From Aricia agestis (taxonomy: Eukaryota > Arthropoda > Insecta > Lepidoptera > Lycaenidae), in assembly GCF_905147365.1 (NCBI RefSeq), contig NC_056420.1, positions 258,001 to 322,000 of the forward strand: 64,000 nucleotides of DNA, written 5' to 3'. A program made the translations under genes and the position numbers. How positions within the stretch are numbered: the stretch's first letter is position 1; every line of letters begins with the position of its first letter. This document shows, in pieces, positions 32,619-44,915 of this stretch. The notes below the pieces were generated by a model. That model worked only from the letters and a program-made list of their open reading frames with translations, was not told the DNA's origin and did not search any database.

Positions 32619-33290
32619 ATGATCCCTTTACTAAAAAAAACGAAGGGACGAGAGTCAATAAATTCTTTGAATGCGGTTTGGACTACCACATCAGAGTTGA
32701 TTCCTTGTAGGAAGTTATCCAAATTCCTAAAAAAATGGTTATTTGCTGGAGCAAGGTCCGGGGAGTACGGTGGATGTCGCAGACATTCTGCAGCTCCTCC
32801 ATTTTGCGGCCGTCTGTTGTGCAGTGTGTGGTTTAGCGTTGTCCTGAAGCAGCAGTGGCCTAGAGCGATTGACCAGCCTTGGTTGTTTAGCAGCTAGTTC
32901 TTCCTGGATCATGGTTTGCAGTTGCTGACAATAGATATCTGCCGTAACCGTTTGGCCCGATTTTAGAAAGTTGTAGTGAACGACATCGGCACTAGTCCAC
33001 CAAACACTCACAAGTAACTTTTTCTGAGTAAATTTTCGCTTAGGGCAGGATTTGGCTGATTCGCCAGGGGACAGTCATTGCAACGAACGCTTCCGATTAT
33101 CGTAAAGAATCCATTTCTCATCACAAGTAATGACCCAATTTAAAATCCCTTCATTATTGTGTCGGTTGAGCAATGTAATTTTTTTACAAATTGCTTCACT
33201 CAATTCACTCAACTCCTCAAAATTTATATCGAAACATAAAAATAATGGTGATTTTGATTTAATGAGAAGTATACTAAGCATTTGCTACCA
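32619..33290 (-). pseudogene. Degenerate mariner transposase
   Basis: Minus-strand frames encode NEGILNWVITCDEKWILYDN with the first catalytic Asp, VWWTSADVVHYNFLKSGQTV and TADIYCQQLQTM, VNRSRPLLLQDNAKPHTAQQ with the second Asp, then PPYSPDLAPANNHFFRNLDN. The third Asp of the DD34D triad would fall in LAPxD and is Asn here. There is a stop after RKRSLQ and at least two frameshifts, and the DNA-binding domain is lost. It resembles the mariner group related to primate SETMAR. Dead element. Confidence 0.88.
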
Positions 33291-33530
33291 AAAAGTAAGA
33301 TAGTAAGAAGTATACCATGGTTCGGAAGGTGCTGAGAGAACTCCTGACTCCTTATAGATACAAGTTTGGGGGTTTCGGCGTTGTTTTTAAGAACTGAAAG
33401 CATATGTTACTATGCAAATTAAATTCATCATCATCATCATTACTACCATAACACCATGCATCATCACATTATGGCCCTATTATTAGTACTTTTTATAATG
33501 TTTTAGATAAACTCCGGATAAAAATCCTAA
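33291..33530 (-). repeat. Interspersed repeat family F, copy 4 (inverted, partial)
   Basis: It reads CTACCAAAAAGTAAGAT, CCATGGTTCGGAAGGTGCTG, ACTCCTTATAGATACAAGTT and CGGCGTTGTTTTTAAGAACT, the reverse of copies 2, 3 and 5. It directly abuts the mariner remnant. Confidence 0.7.
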
Positions 33531-33559
33531 AAACCGAGCATTAAACAATGAAATCCTCC

Positions 33560-36500
33560 TCGTCTAAGGACATAATACCACAGGTGCTCACAAAGTTCAT
33601 TAGACATTAGACCAGCATTATCGCTAATCCTTCCCCGCTAGTGTGGACCGTTTAGAATTAATTTACCTTGTAATTTGTAATATTGAACCTTATGTAGGCG
33701 AGAGGAGGGTGTACTCGGAGGTAAAATAGCTCGAAATAGCAGCACAGAGCTGATCTACGACCACGAGTACACTCCACACTCCGCAGACTCTCAAACTTCG
33801 CAGAAACCCATTTCAGATTTACTCCTCGAAGCAACAGTTAATACTTTGCAAGCTGCGAAGCGAAATGACTCCTTAGTCCTATCGTCACACAGTTGAAATT
33901 GCCGTGGTATATAAGTTGGTCAGAATTATCTTAAATGGAATGTCATCTTAGAAGTTAGGTTTAATTAAAGTTGTCGCCTGGGGGACCAGGGGTGCGGGGG
34001 CCAGGGGTACGGGGGTGCACTGCAGGGGGTCCACACGACTGCATTGTGTCACCTGCACCCCCGAGATCCGATACACAGATACAGGAAGGTTTACTTTTAA
34101 TCATCGCTTCTCAAACTCGCAGTGAAAGATGGTAGCTGATTTAAAAGCGTTACTGCTAAAATACAAGGATTAATTATTAACAATAACTTTTACATGCCCA
34201 GAGACTGTCAATTCCTTTCTGTGTCTTCGCTCATTAATTATACAGCAGTTGACTGAAATAGTTATACAATATAATTATGCAAAAAGTTGAAAGTTGTAGA
34301 GTTAATGAAATGAGCCGAGATCGCGGTGCAGCGGCCATTTGCATTTTACTTTATTGTGGGCGAGCCGCGCTAATTCCCGCCAAAGTGAATTAATTGTCGG
34401 GCGTCTTTGACCCCCCGGAACCCCCCGGGCGTTCCCGGGACCCCCAGCAGTCACGATGTGAAAGATGCGAGTAACATTTTGAAACTAATTTCGTTATCAA
34501 AACATTCAACTTGTTTGAATAAATAGTTTCGTTGTGAGAGCGACTACGAGCAATTTCTGTCTTATTCATTTATAAACTTTTACTTAAAGCTAGAAATAAA
34601 ATAAATATTTATTCTAGAATTTGGTACATAGTATACTGTAAACAATATACATAGTATACTATATCGGTACAGATTCAGCCGAATATTAAGAGCCCATATG
34701 ACCCTAACTTGACTACATACATTAACCTAGATCTCAAAATCTGTAAGGTCTAGAAAACTGATTTTTTGACACAAGTAACTTCAGTTCATAAAGATTAAAT
34801 GCTCAAGACGAAAACACGATTACTCAAAAAATGCTCGATAGTTTCTTTTTTACATAGAGCCTTGTTTTAGACACATTTTTGCTTGGATCTTCGAAGTTTG
34901 CTGTCTTTTCTTTAATATTTTTCAATATCTAAAAAGGTATTGATAAAACCTAAATTTGCTCAAAACACTTTTTTCATAATCATTATAGTTCGTCTTTTAT
35001 TCAAGTAAAACTAACTTGGCGATGATTCCGCGCCGTCCTTTTTCACCTGGCATATGAAAGACGGGCGTGAGTGTGAAGAGAGAAGGACGATGTTTGATTT
35101 TTAGAGTCAGGTGAGCTCTTAATAAGACTTCAGCGGACTATGACAATTATTATGGTTATAATACCTATACCTTTAAATACGCTTGCGCTCCTCACTGAGG
35201 CAGTCTTCGGCTCATCTCATCTTCAGCTAAAGCTTTTCGCGGGCTGATTACGGCAATTACCTCGGAACTAACGCCTCGAGTCCCGGCGATTCCCCGAAAA
35301 GAAGCGGCCGGGAAATTAATACAACCGCCGCATTACGGCCGATTTAAATAATGGAATCGTTCCCGCGGTGAGAAATGCAATGATTAGCGCCCCCCACTTC
35401 CCCCCGCTCCCCCCCACTTCTCACCTTCGCTGCGGACGTTATTTTTCACGGGAATCCCCGGGATCCCGGGGTGGGCGGGATAAATTAGCGGGATATCGCC
35501 AGATACCGGGATTCCCTCGAACGGTTTTTTATCTGTTCGATTCGGATGAGTTTCTTGGAGCGTGGCTTTTGCGAAGAAAACTTGAAAAGATGTTTCTCAA
35601 TGTTGAAATATTTAAAAATAATATTATACAACTTAGAAATACTCTATTGATAATTGTCATTGTGTTGAAGCGTCTTGGGTGTGCTCGTCTCTGGAAGAAT
35701 TGTTAAAACTATGAAAGTTATAAGTTTATAACCTATAAGAGACTGAGAAGATAAGGTGAGTTTTCTAGGCAAAAGTCAGCTATATCTGTTATTAGTAATT
35801 AGTTAAAGTTCTTATGACCTCTAACTTCTAAGTAGGAATATTGTCAAATAGTACATGCTGTTTTGTTCTATGTAAAAGGTTATACCTTTATATAAAATCA
35901 TCATTTAATAAAAAAGAAAGCAAAAGCCAGTGCGATCTTTTCATTTGATCATCTGTACGTGCAGACAGTGGTATGTAGAAGGTGTGCACATGTGTCAAAG
36001 TCAACGTCTCCTCAATAGAGAGTCCTTTTGCAGTACAAAATACTCTGGCTCCGAGCCTGGCCAATGTCACACGGAAAAAGAAAAAATAAAAGATTTATAT
36101 CAAAAGTTAGCGAGTACATAAAGATATGGTGGCGCTGAGTAGCAGCCTGAGACACAGAATAACTGAAGCCAGTAGCTAAGCTCGTAAAGGTATCGTTTTT
36201 GAAGTGAAAATCTCTTTAGCAACGTTGTATACTTTCTTGGTACGATAAAAATGTTAAGCTCGCGGTAAGACATCTAACTTGACTGAAAATTCGTAAGACC
36301 GAGGGAGAAGTATAGACCGCCGCCTTTTCCCTTCTGCCTGCACTTATTTTTAAGCTATTTTATAGCTTTTATCGTGTGCTTTGAGTGCGGCCGAATCAAG
36401 AAAATCTGTAACGAAAGAAACCTAACGCAAAAAAAAATAGTTTGGTATTATTCTTAGCAATATTCCGCGAAATAAACCTCAACCTTTAAGTAAATTAGTG

Positions 36501-37805
36501 AGTGTACGCATAGGTACAGCACCTCCCTCCTCCCACACTGCCTATGCGTACACTCGCATGCAAGAACCTGCAAACACCACCACCACACAAGCAATAATGT
36601 TGGCAAATCCGTGCAAGGCCCCTCACCAGCATGCAGGTTGAAAACCTCGACGCGCGTTTCGCCCCAACACCGGAGCATCCTCAGGATGTGAACCCTACGA
36701 ACAACGTCCGTCAAGTCTAACACACCCTACTCAGCGTGCGGCATTGCCAGACAATGCACGGTGTTTGTGTGCGTGCGACTGGACATAATATTAGCATGCC
36801 AATTATAATTGCATAAGTTGATAAAAAATGCTATGCAATAGCTTTACCGCGGTAGTCCCCCAGAGCCACACGTATTTTTTCTTTATTGTCTGTTTAATCA
36901 GCCTACTTGCTAAAAACGCATACTTAATACATAAAAAATTGCAATGTATTATGCGCTATTTATTGTGCACACGTACACGCATCTAAAGCTTTTTCACTAT
37001 TACAAAGTATCAATGCGTTCTCTTATTCTTTCGGTAATCTTTTAATTTTTTTTTATTAAGAAAATATTTCAAACATAAGAATTATTAACGTTTTGAAACA
37101 CGTCAGAACTAAAATGTTGAAAGTTTCAAAGCTCGACTTCTGCCTCTGTTTATTTTGTGTGTCGTCTAGATGCGGCGTAAATCACAACACTTTATCTTAA
37201 CATTTTTATTATATTCCGCGACTACAGCCGCATTTGTCTCCGCGATGTCGCGGGTTGGGAACAAAAGAAATCAAACTTAAAATTTGAGGCCCCAAAATAA
37301 ATTGTTTTACACAGTCGAGTAACGATGGGGCCTCAAATCTCGATGGGGCCTCGTCAGGGCCGCGATGGGGCCTGGATTGTGTCTAATGTAGCACTCTAAC
37401 AGTAATGTCACCACTTGTCACGGGGATGGATCAAATTATTTACCTTTTTTGTCGCTTTCCTCGCTTGGGTGGGTTGTGACTACTGGAGTTAGGTAGGCCA
37501 GTGAGTACAAACTTGCTCTGAGATTGCTTGATTTTTATTTCAATTTGCAAAAGCTGGTTCTTTCATTATCATTGGTTAATTCTAAAAGATCTGACCTTAA
37601 CTAACTGTCTCTTTATTTTACTTTGATAATTTTCCATGAATTTTCCACAACATAATATTATGAACAACAAACCTCTTACAGCGGTCTTACCGCCAATCTA
37701 CACTCTACACACAATCATATTTTTTGTTATTTTAATTATTTATGTACAGTTTTTACTGAATGTGCAAATAAAGAATTTTATTATTAATATGTTAACTAGG
37801 GTTAT
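33560..37805. other. Unassigned 4.2 kb with GC-rich islands
   Basis: No repeat family of this window appears here. Islands with CCGGGA/CCCCCG runs and TAATTA-type words are at 33965-34075, 34330-34450 and 35215-35500. A 15-bp hairpin is at 36500-36514/36541-36555 (GAGTGTACGCATAGG, 26-base loop). A 112-codon frame at 35368-35706 and others have no recognisable domain. The islands could be conserved regulatory DNA. Confidence 0.4.
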
Positions 37806-38130
37806 ACGTGGGAGAGCCATGCTTTGGCACGAATGGGCCGGCTCGACTGGAGAAATACCACGTTCTCACAGAAAACCGGCGTGAAACAGCGCATGCGCTG
37901 TGTTTCGCCGAGTGAGTGAGTTTACCGGAGGCCCAATCCCCTACCCTATTCCCTTCCCTACCCTCTCCTATTCCCTTCCCATCCCTACCCTCCCCTATTA
38001 CCCTATTCCCTGTTAAAAGGCCGGCAACGCACCTGCAGCTCTTCTGATGCTGCGAGTGTCCATGGGCGACGGAAGTTGCTTTCCATCAGGTGACCCGTTG
38101 GCTCGTTTGCCCCCTTATTTCATAAAAAAA
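37806..38130 (+). mobile_element. SINE with LINE-shared tail, copy S3 (+ orientation)
   Basis: The only near-full copy in + orientation: ACGTGGGAGAGCCATGC, GGGCCGGCTCGACTGGAG, CGCATGCGCTGTGTTTCGCC, the C-rich CCTACCCTATTCCC middle, then the LINE-like tail ending CATAAAAAAA. It gives the clearest reading of head-to-tail structure. Confidence 0.84.
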
Positions 38131-38974
38131 GTAAATAGGAGATAATATATACCTTCTTACTATTATTGTGGTGGTGTGGGTGGTAGTAATTTTTAAAACA
38201 TCTTCAGGTAATTCTGGAAGTATTTAGAAAAACTAGTATCGTTTATTTTAAAATTTAGGAAAGCCGATAATATTGTTAAGATCATTAGCAAATTGGTTTT
38301 AGTGTGGTCAGCTGCAGTTAGTGATGGGTCCTTTAGTTTTAACGTGTCCTTTGCGCCGTGAATCAACGTTTTCATGCGATTAACGACTTTAAATTTTCGC
38401 ATCAAAGTCGATATTTGAATGCCGAAACTCTACAACGTCTCAATTGGACGCGTTACGCTAAAACCAAACTTACAATAGCTTAATTAGAGTCGATATTTAA
38501 TTGACGTTACTTATGTCCTTATTCGGGGGTAAGTGTCGTCTAATTTGGCAGAACCCCCTGTGGCCGGTGCATTGTCGCAGATTATTACATTGCAAACAGC
38601 ACCCCCATTTTATTCGTCGGTTAGCCGGACTTTATTACGTTTGAATAGTTAATTGCACCGAGATAAGGAACAATTTGAATAGCGTTAACTCACTCGGAGC
38701 TGTGTTTGCTCACTTTGCGGATTGCTTTGCGATTGTGACATTATTATATTGTATGAGTTTGTGCAAAACGAGACGTTATGAGGTGCTGCTTAGCAATAAA
38801 AGTTAAATACCCTGACGATATTTCAATGTTTTAATTAGGACGGCTGAATACACACGTTTTCCGTATGCGATTTACGAATTCATTTTCCATATTCGGAAAT
38901 CCGAATGCATGGAATCAATGCAGCCCGACACCGCAGGCTGCAATTCTATCAATAGTAATAAATATATATATATA
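38131..38974. other. Unassigned DNA
   Basis: A moderately GC-rich island at 38520-38650 (GGGGGTAAGTGTCGTCTAAT, CCCCCTGTGGCCGGTG, TCGGTTAGCCGGACTTTATT) is not a repeat of this window. No gene. Confidence 0.4.
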
Positions 38975-39312
38975 TTTTTTTAATGAAATAAGGGGGCAAA
39001 CGAGCAAACGGGTCACCTGATGGAAAGCAACTTCCGTCGCCCATGGACACTCGCAGCATCAGAAGAGTTGTAAGTGTGTTGCCGGCCTTTTAAAAGGGAA
39101 TAGGGTAATAGGGGAGGGTAGGGAAGGGAAGGGAAGGGAATAGTTGAGGGTAGGGAAGGGAATAGGGTAGGGGTAAGGGGATTGGGCCTCCGGTAAACTC
39201 ACTCACTCGGCGAAACACAGCGCAAGCGCTGTTTCACGCCGTTTTTCTGTGAGAACGTGGTATTTATCCGGTCGAGCCGGCCCATTCGTGCCGAATCATG
39301 GCTCTCCCACGT
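38975..39312 (-). mobile_element. SINE with LINE-shared tail, copy S4
   Basis: Full-length head, hairpin, middle and tail as in S1. Its A-tail end (T-run on +) is directly joined to an ATATATATATAT stretch at 38962-38974. Confidence 0.82.
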
Positions 39313-39599
39313 ATAAAATTCAGTTCTTAATCAGTCATTTGAAAATTCCTCGCATCGTCCATACCTGGCATTGAACTACACTGACCTCAAATGACACATA
39401 CACTCAAAAACTAGGCCCTGTTAAAAACCTTCTGCTCGTTCGAAAGTTGGTTAATGAAATGGAGTATACTCGAGGAGTTACATGTTTCTAGTGGAGTTCA
39501 ACTTTCAAGCTACAGCTCGGATTCAGAAACTATTTGGTTCCCGTGGCTTAAAGTTCAAACATATTGACTGGCACTTGAACCGGGCCCTTAGCCTTTGAC

Positions 39600-39735
39600 C
39601 CCGGAGGGATCAGGGCCGAGCTGGGGCACACGAGACGAGGCACGAACCGGGATCATGAGATCTGTATCTGGTCTTAGCACTTAGCAGTCGAGTGCACTAA
39701 CCTTTATACTAGCGATCTAACTCGACTTCGCACGA
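39600..39735 (-). repeat. Possible tRNA-derived SINE fragment
   Basis: On the minus strand CTAGTATAAAGGTTAGTGCA resembles a tRNA D-arm/A box, followed by an anticodon-like ACTCGACTGCTAAGTGC and a B-box-like CCCGGTTCGTGCC. The stems do not pair fully, so it is not a tRNA gene. Confidence 0.4.
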
Positions 39736-39898
39736 GTGCTGATCCTGTTTTTCTATCATTATTATTAATGTATCAATACAAGGCGTCCTTCCCATGTCTT
39801 TTCCCAGCAGAGAGATAGCTATCGGTTCTTAAATACGTAAGTTTAAAACATCTTATTTAGAGTAAGCTTGTAGGTTTGCAACAGAAAAGTAAAGTAAA

Positions 39899-39900
<2 letters not shown>

Positions 39901-39976
<76 letters not shown>
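39901..39976. repeat. (TA)n microsatellite, 76 bp
   Basis: Uninterrupted AT dinucleotides preceded by three GTAAA units. Confidence 0.97.
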
Positions 39977-39978
<2 letters not shown>

Positions 39979-39984
39979 CTCACT

Positions 39985-40175
39985 ACCCTTTATAGATGAC
40001 ACCCGCAACTCCGTTGCGCCAAAATTCGTTTATAACGCGGGAACCGCACAATTTTTGGGACAAAAAGTATAATATTATTATGTCCTATCCCAGGACTAAA
40101 AGTATCTCCATACCAAATTTCAACAAAATCCGTCCAGGGGTTTGGGCGTGAAGAGTTATATTTCGCATTGTAGCT
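39985..40175 (-). repeat. ATTATAAATGCGAAAG repeat, minus copy
   Basis: GACACCCGCAACTCCGTTGC, CGCGGGAACCGCACA, ATGTCCTATCCCAGGAC, CAAAATCCGTCCAGGGGTTT and GAAGAGTTATATTTCGCATT follow the reverse order of the family. Confidence 0.65.
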
Positions 40176-43100
40176 GGCACATTTAGTATCGGAATGTCAT
40201 ACGGTCACGTTGTAATCACGAGACGGCGTCACGCTGCACGCTGCGGGTCACGCCGGGACGCGCGTGTCACGTTATTAACAAAATATTTTGATATACAATA
40301 TACACTGTACATTCTTTTTCACGTAATATTCTATGGCAGATACTTAAAAAAGAAGGTTTTGCAATTCGACCGTACATTTTTTTTTTAAATTCATGCTGGT
40401 AACTTCATTTTTATGAACTGATTTTGATGATTCTTTTTTTCTGTTGTGAAGAAGCAAAGAAAAGGAAATACTTTTTCAGTTTTTAATGATTATTGATAAA
40501 AAATTGGTCCCAGGAAATAATTATTGTCGAAGTTCACACCTAGGCGTACTAACGGCCGTTCCCAATATTTGATCTATCTCTGGTTTTGCCCTACTAGAGA
40601 TAGGAATAGCCATAGACTTAATATATACTGTCTAGGTTTATGGGAATAGCTCACATTAGACATTAGAGACATATATTTTATGTCAATTCAATGTTAGCTG
40701 CGATCGGTTGTATGTCAAAGATATCTATGTAGCTTGTCACACTCGGGTCAGTGATAAAATTCGGTTACCTAGCTACGTTTTCATTACAGTAACAAAATGG
40801 ATGCAAGCAATATATTCTTATTAACAGGAAAATTTAGTTAAACATGAAACAATAAAATGTTTATTAACAATGTTTTTATAGAATGATTGTTGACATTGCG
40901 TCGCTAGTACGGTATTAAATTTACACAAAAATTCATAAAGCAAACTGATACACATTTCCAAATATTTGCCCACTATAAAGTATATTAAAACTGGATTTGT
41001 TAAACAAATAGGAGCTCTGTCCTACTGAAATAGAGCTCAATTTGGATTGCAATACGTTAGATAAATGTTTGTAAGATGAATGGCTGGATGATAACTAGAA
41101 CTGATGCGTGACTTCTTAGAGCAGCTTCACTCTACGTCCGATCCGAATACGATCTGAACCGAGATTCTAGAACGACGGAGAGAAGAAAGTTACCAAAGTC
41201 GGAACTAGTGAGTATCACAGAAATATCTCTACTGCGGACCGTATTCTGACTGATTCGGATGCGGTTTAAACATCGCGGCCTGCTGCGCCCCGTCACGACG
41301 TGTGCGTAACGGGATCTTTAAATATATGGATAAGTAACGCGGAAGATACATATCTGGAGGTGGAGTGGGCGGATCAGAGCCGTTTCAATTTGCGAATCAA
41401 TCGTACGTTACACGCGCTTCATTTGCCCCGCACCTCTCCCCACCACCCCGCACCGCCCCTCAGAGAAAAACTCATTTGAAATTGATTGAAAAACCCCATG
41501 GCCGCCGCGCTCATATTATCTTTGATTGTCAAATATTTCGATTGGTTGGAAAATTTTTATTCGCCCCATTACTTAGCTCGAAAATCGATTCGTCCCTGTC
41601 AATATTCCTTATCTAAATTATAAAACAGAAGTAAAGTTTGTGAGTATTGAACGAGCTCCGCAATAACTATGTGACCGATTTTCATTGGATTGATCACCAG
41701 AACAGTCTAAGGACTAATTAACCTTAGACCTTGGTTCTTGGACTTTTTATTTTGGAATGCAATTTTTCCATTATTGAACTAATTTTATAATGGAAAAAAT
41801 GCAGAATTTCTTTGTTATCTTGTTTTTCGTGCAAGTCGTGGAACGCTCATAAAATGTGCGCGTTGTTTTAGCAAACAATTATTATATTTATGAACTAAAA
41901 TGCCATTAATACTTAACTTAATATAATTGAGAATTATATAAAGTTGTTACCTTCTCGAAAGATTTGGAAAACATTATTATTTATTATTAAAAGGACAGCC
42001 TTAGTGCACATAATCGTCAATCGTTAACGCTAGGAAAACGTAGCAATGAATCGTTCCTGTTAATTTACTGGCATCTGAAGTAATTTAGATCAACAATATC
42101 ATGTTGCAGGGCAATATCCACTTCCAATATTTCCACTTTAATTACAAATGTTATACTGCCCACAGTCCACACTGCTCAGAGTACTCACATACCGCTCGCT
42201 CAATTGAGTTGCATTATTGTATCGCGTCGAATATCTCATATTATTGTTCTGGACTCATACTCCCTCGCCCTTACTACAGACACAATCGAGAATCGAATCA
42301 ACTCGATCTTAATAGATTTTACACGTGCTGTGAATTAATTTGTAACGAAAATACGTTAGATTGTAACTTTTGGTCAAAGAGATGTCGATTGTCAGTTCGT
42401 CCGTTTGGTAGAAGGCAAAATGAGACTGAATCAAAATCGACATCAGACGGTAGTATAGATGACACAATCGAGAATCGAATAAACTGGATCTCAATAGGTT
42501 TTGATCGAAATCGAATCAGGAGTAGAGCCTTTAAAGTGTATCTAAGATTTGCGAGCTTTAGGTCTATTTTCACCACATATATAACACCTCTGTCGTTTTG
42601 GCGTTTGGCCCCAAATTATAAAATTTCTGGAATTCGATAGCAGAAGCGCTATCCTTCATTTACCTAGCAAATTCACATGATCAACACTTTTTTTACTCAA
42701 CGTGCTTTGGAATGAACGGGCTGATCCCTCATAAATCCCATCTACATACCACTCGGACATAATTTCAAATATGTCCGATTGGTATGTAGTTTAACGTTTG
42801 ATGAAAAATGAAAAGACTAAAACTATTTCCTCTCCAGGAATATTTCTCAATCATTTTGAAATAGAATGTGGCAACTTATAAAATGGTTTCCAAACTTAGT
42901 CCGAGCTTGTTTGTTTTGCACGCATTTATTTTCCAGACTGCGATAAGCATTTCGAGAACCTGATATTTTCATTCCACAGAGATTTATAGAGTTTCAAGCC
43001 TTTAAGGGGTTTAGGTTTCCGTGCCAGTTTCTGTGACATATTGATGTCCGTATGCCAATTAAGAGGATTCCACATCGCCGTTTTTCCATACAAACGCTGT

Positions 43101-44720
43101 CCCCTGTTTCCTTCCTGGATAATGCCGGTAGAGTTATGATTTTTTTCCTGAATATCTATGGCCACTATTAGCATGTCCCCATTTTTTTTTTTTCATAATT
43201 TAATTATTAAAAAAGATAAGAACGTCCAAAAACCCAAAAAAATGGCCAGATTTTCCTCTGTGTTCAAACACCCAGAAAACAAAACTGGCTAGAATATACA
43301 AAAAAAAATAAAACATAGGAACACAGCTCAAGCCTTGCTCTAATTCTTAATGAAAAAATTACTTAAATCGGTTAAGTTTTGGAGAAGGAATCAGCGGACA
43401 ACGAATCGAAGATTTTCTGTTCTTTTATTAGAACTTTTGTCGTGTTGTCTCTATCGCGCTCTGCGGTGGGAGACTTGAGATTGGTGAGACAGCAATACAT
43501 TTTCAAATACCTATTTTTAATTTCTCTCGCCCCTGGTGTATCCTCTTAAAATCGCCTGATAACAGTCAGATTTAATCATTATCGTCCTCAAGTCATCAAT
43601 GACTTTCAGATGACTTATTTCTGCTGAAAATTTCATACTTAAGCTGCAATGTAGTTACTAAATTAGCTAGCTAAAATCAGTCGTTAGTAGTAGTAGAAGT
43701 AAATTAAATTAGGAACTTTTTCATTTCAAAACCGCTCGTGGCAGAATGTGTAGTAAGCCCGCGATAAATGATGATGATGAATTAACGTTTGGGTAACGTC
43801 TAGTAATAACAACTCCTACACATAACACACATATTCAGCCGTTTTTATACGGAGCCCCGTGCGTCGGAATACGCCTCGCACCTTGCCGGTTTTATAATTT
43901 CGCGGAATCGCCGGCTAACTCAGTTGCAGATGTAAATATTTAAATGTTCTCGGCGGAAACACTCGCAACTTTTAAACGCTTGTCGCTTTGCGAATTTAAA
44001 AGCAAAGCTTCATTCTACCATTTGATTTTAATGGACTACGAGATAAACTAATTTATAAGCGTTAAACATCTTATTAAAAAAGAAAAATCAAGCCAACAGC
44101 AAGAAAAGTAGGACTTTCTGCTGAGCTGAGCTGTGCAGCGCGAAGTTGTATTAGAATGAATTATATACTATAATTAATAGTTTTATTTAAAATCTTAAAG
44201 GCAAAATATAAATGGAGCTGTATGAAGAATGAGTCAAACTGCACTACGCGACGCGGCACTCTATGTGTATAGTATATAATATTATTATGGGATGTGACTT
44301 GTCGTGTCACCTCAAATTCGAGCCTCGTGGTGCTCGTATAGTTTCACGTTGACCCTCAGTTTTCTCTTTAGTCCTCATCAGCTTACAATCACTCCTCTCT
44401 TTTTTAGAGCGCTGTAATCAAGGCGATTCCCAATTCCAGTAATCACCTATTTCGTAAATCGAATTGGATCGGAAAAATAAAATCAACACCCGGCGGAGCT
44501 CTGCATAATGAGCTCGCTAATGGGCAGCAGCTAACGAGCTCGGCCTCACCTGATGGAGGCACTCGCCCCTTTTGAAGGTCCCCGTTCTCCCCTTTTGAAG
44601 GTCTCCCCCCAGCGAATGGAGAGTTTCCGTCCTCTCGTGCGATTGGAAGGCTCCTCTCTGAATTTGATTGGAAAGCCCCGTTCTTCTTTATCCTTATCTT
44701 TTTGGGTACACTGCAATTAT
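40176..44720. other. Unassigned 4.5 kb, AT-rich with islands
   Basis: A GC-rich island is at 41270-41600 and another at 43845-43990. The longest frame (42101-42640, 179 codons) shows no domain, has low-complexity composition and includes a duplicated block, so I do not call it a gene. 42281-42315 and 42464-42498 share CACAATCGAGAATCGAAT as a direct repeat. An imperfect hairpin is at about 42751-42798 (CTACATACCA...TGGTATGTAG). Confidence 0.4.
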
Positions 44721-44723
44721 TAA

Positions 44724-44915
44724 TGACTAGCTGTTCCGGTAAACTTTGTTTCACCATAAAATTATTTTCCCTGTTTTCCTGCTTTTCTCTAGAAGTTTTT
44801 TCTGAATTTTTTTAGAATGCAAAACCGTGGAAATCGGTTCGTGCGTTCTGGAGTTATAGCGTCAGGGAAGAAAACCCGACTTATTTTTGTACATTAGATA
44901 AATTGAACAGAGTTT
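44724..44915 (-). repeat. Helitron-like repeat, minus orientation
   Basis: The + strand reads ACTAGCTGTTCCGGTAAACT, the inverse of the CCGG-ACAGCTAGT end seen at 51851. Inside are AAATCGGTTCGTGCGTTCTG and GGAGTTATAGCGTCAGGG. CTAG next to T (A on this strand) fits the Helitron 3' CTRR/T rule. Confidence 0.55.

Noticed and set aside
35368..35706. 112-codon frame as a gene
   Set aside because: It starts in a proline-coding C-run of a GC-rich island and shows no family resemblance. Composition explains the openness of its first half.
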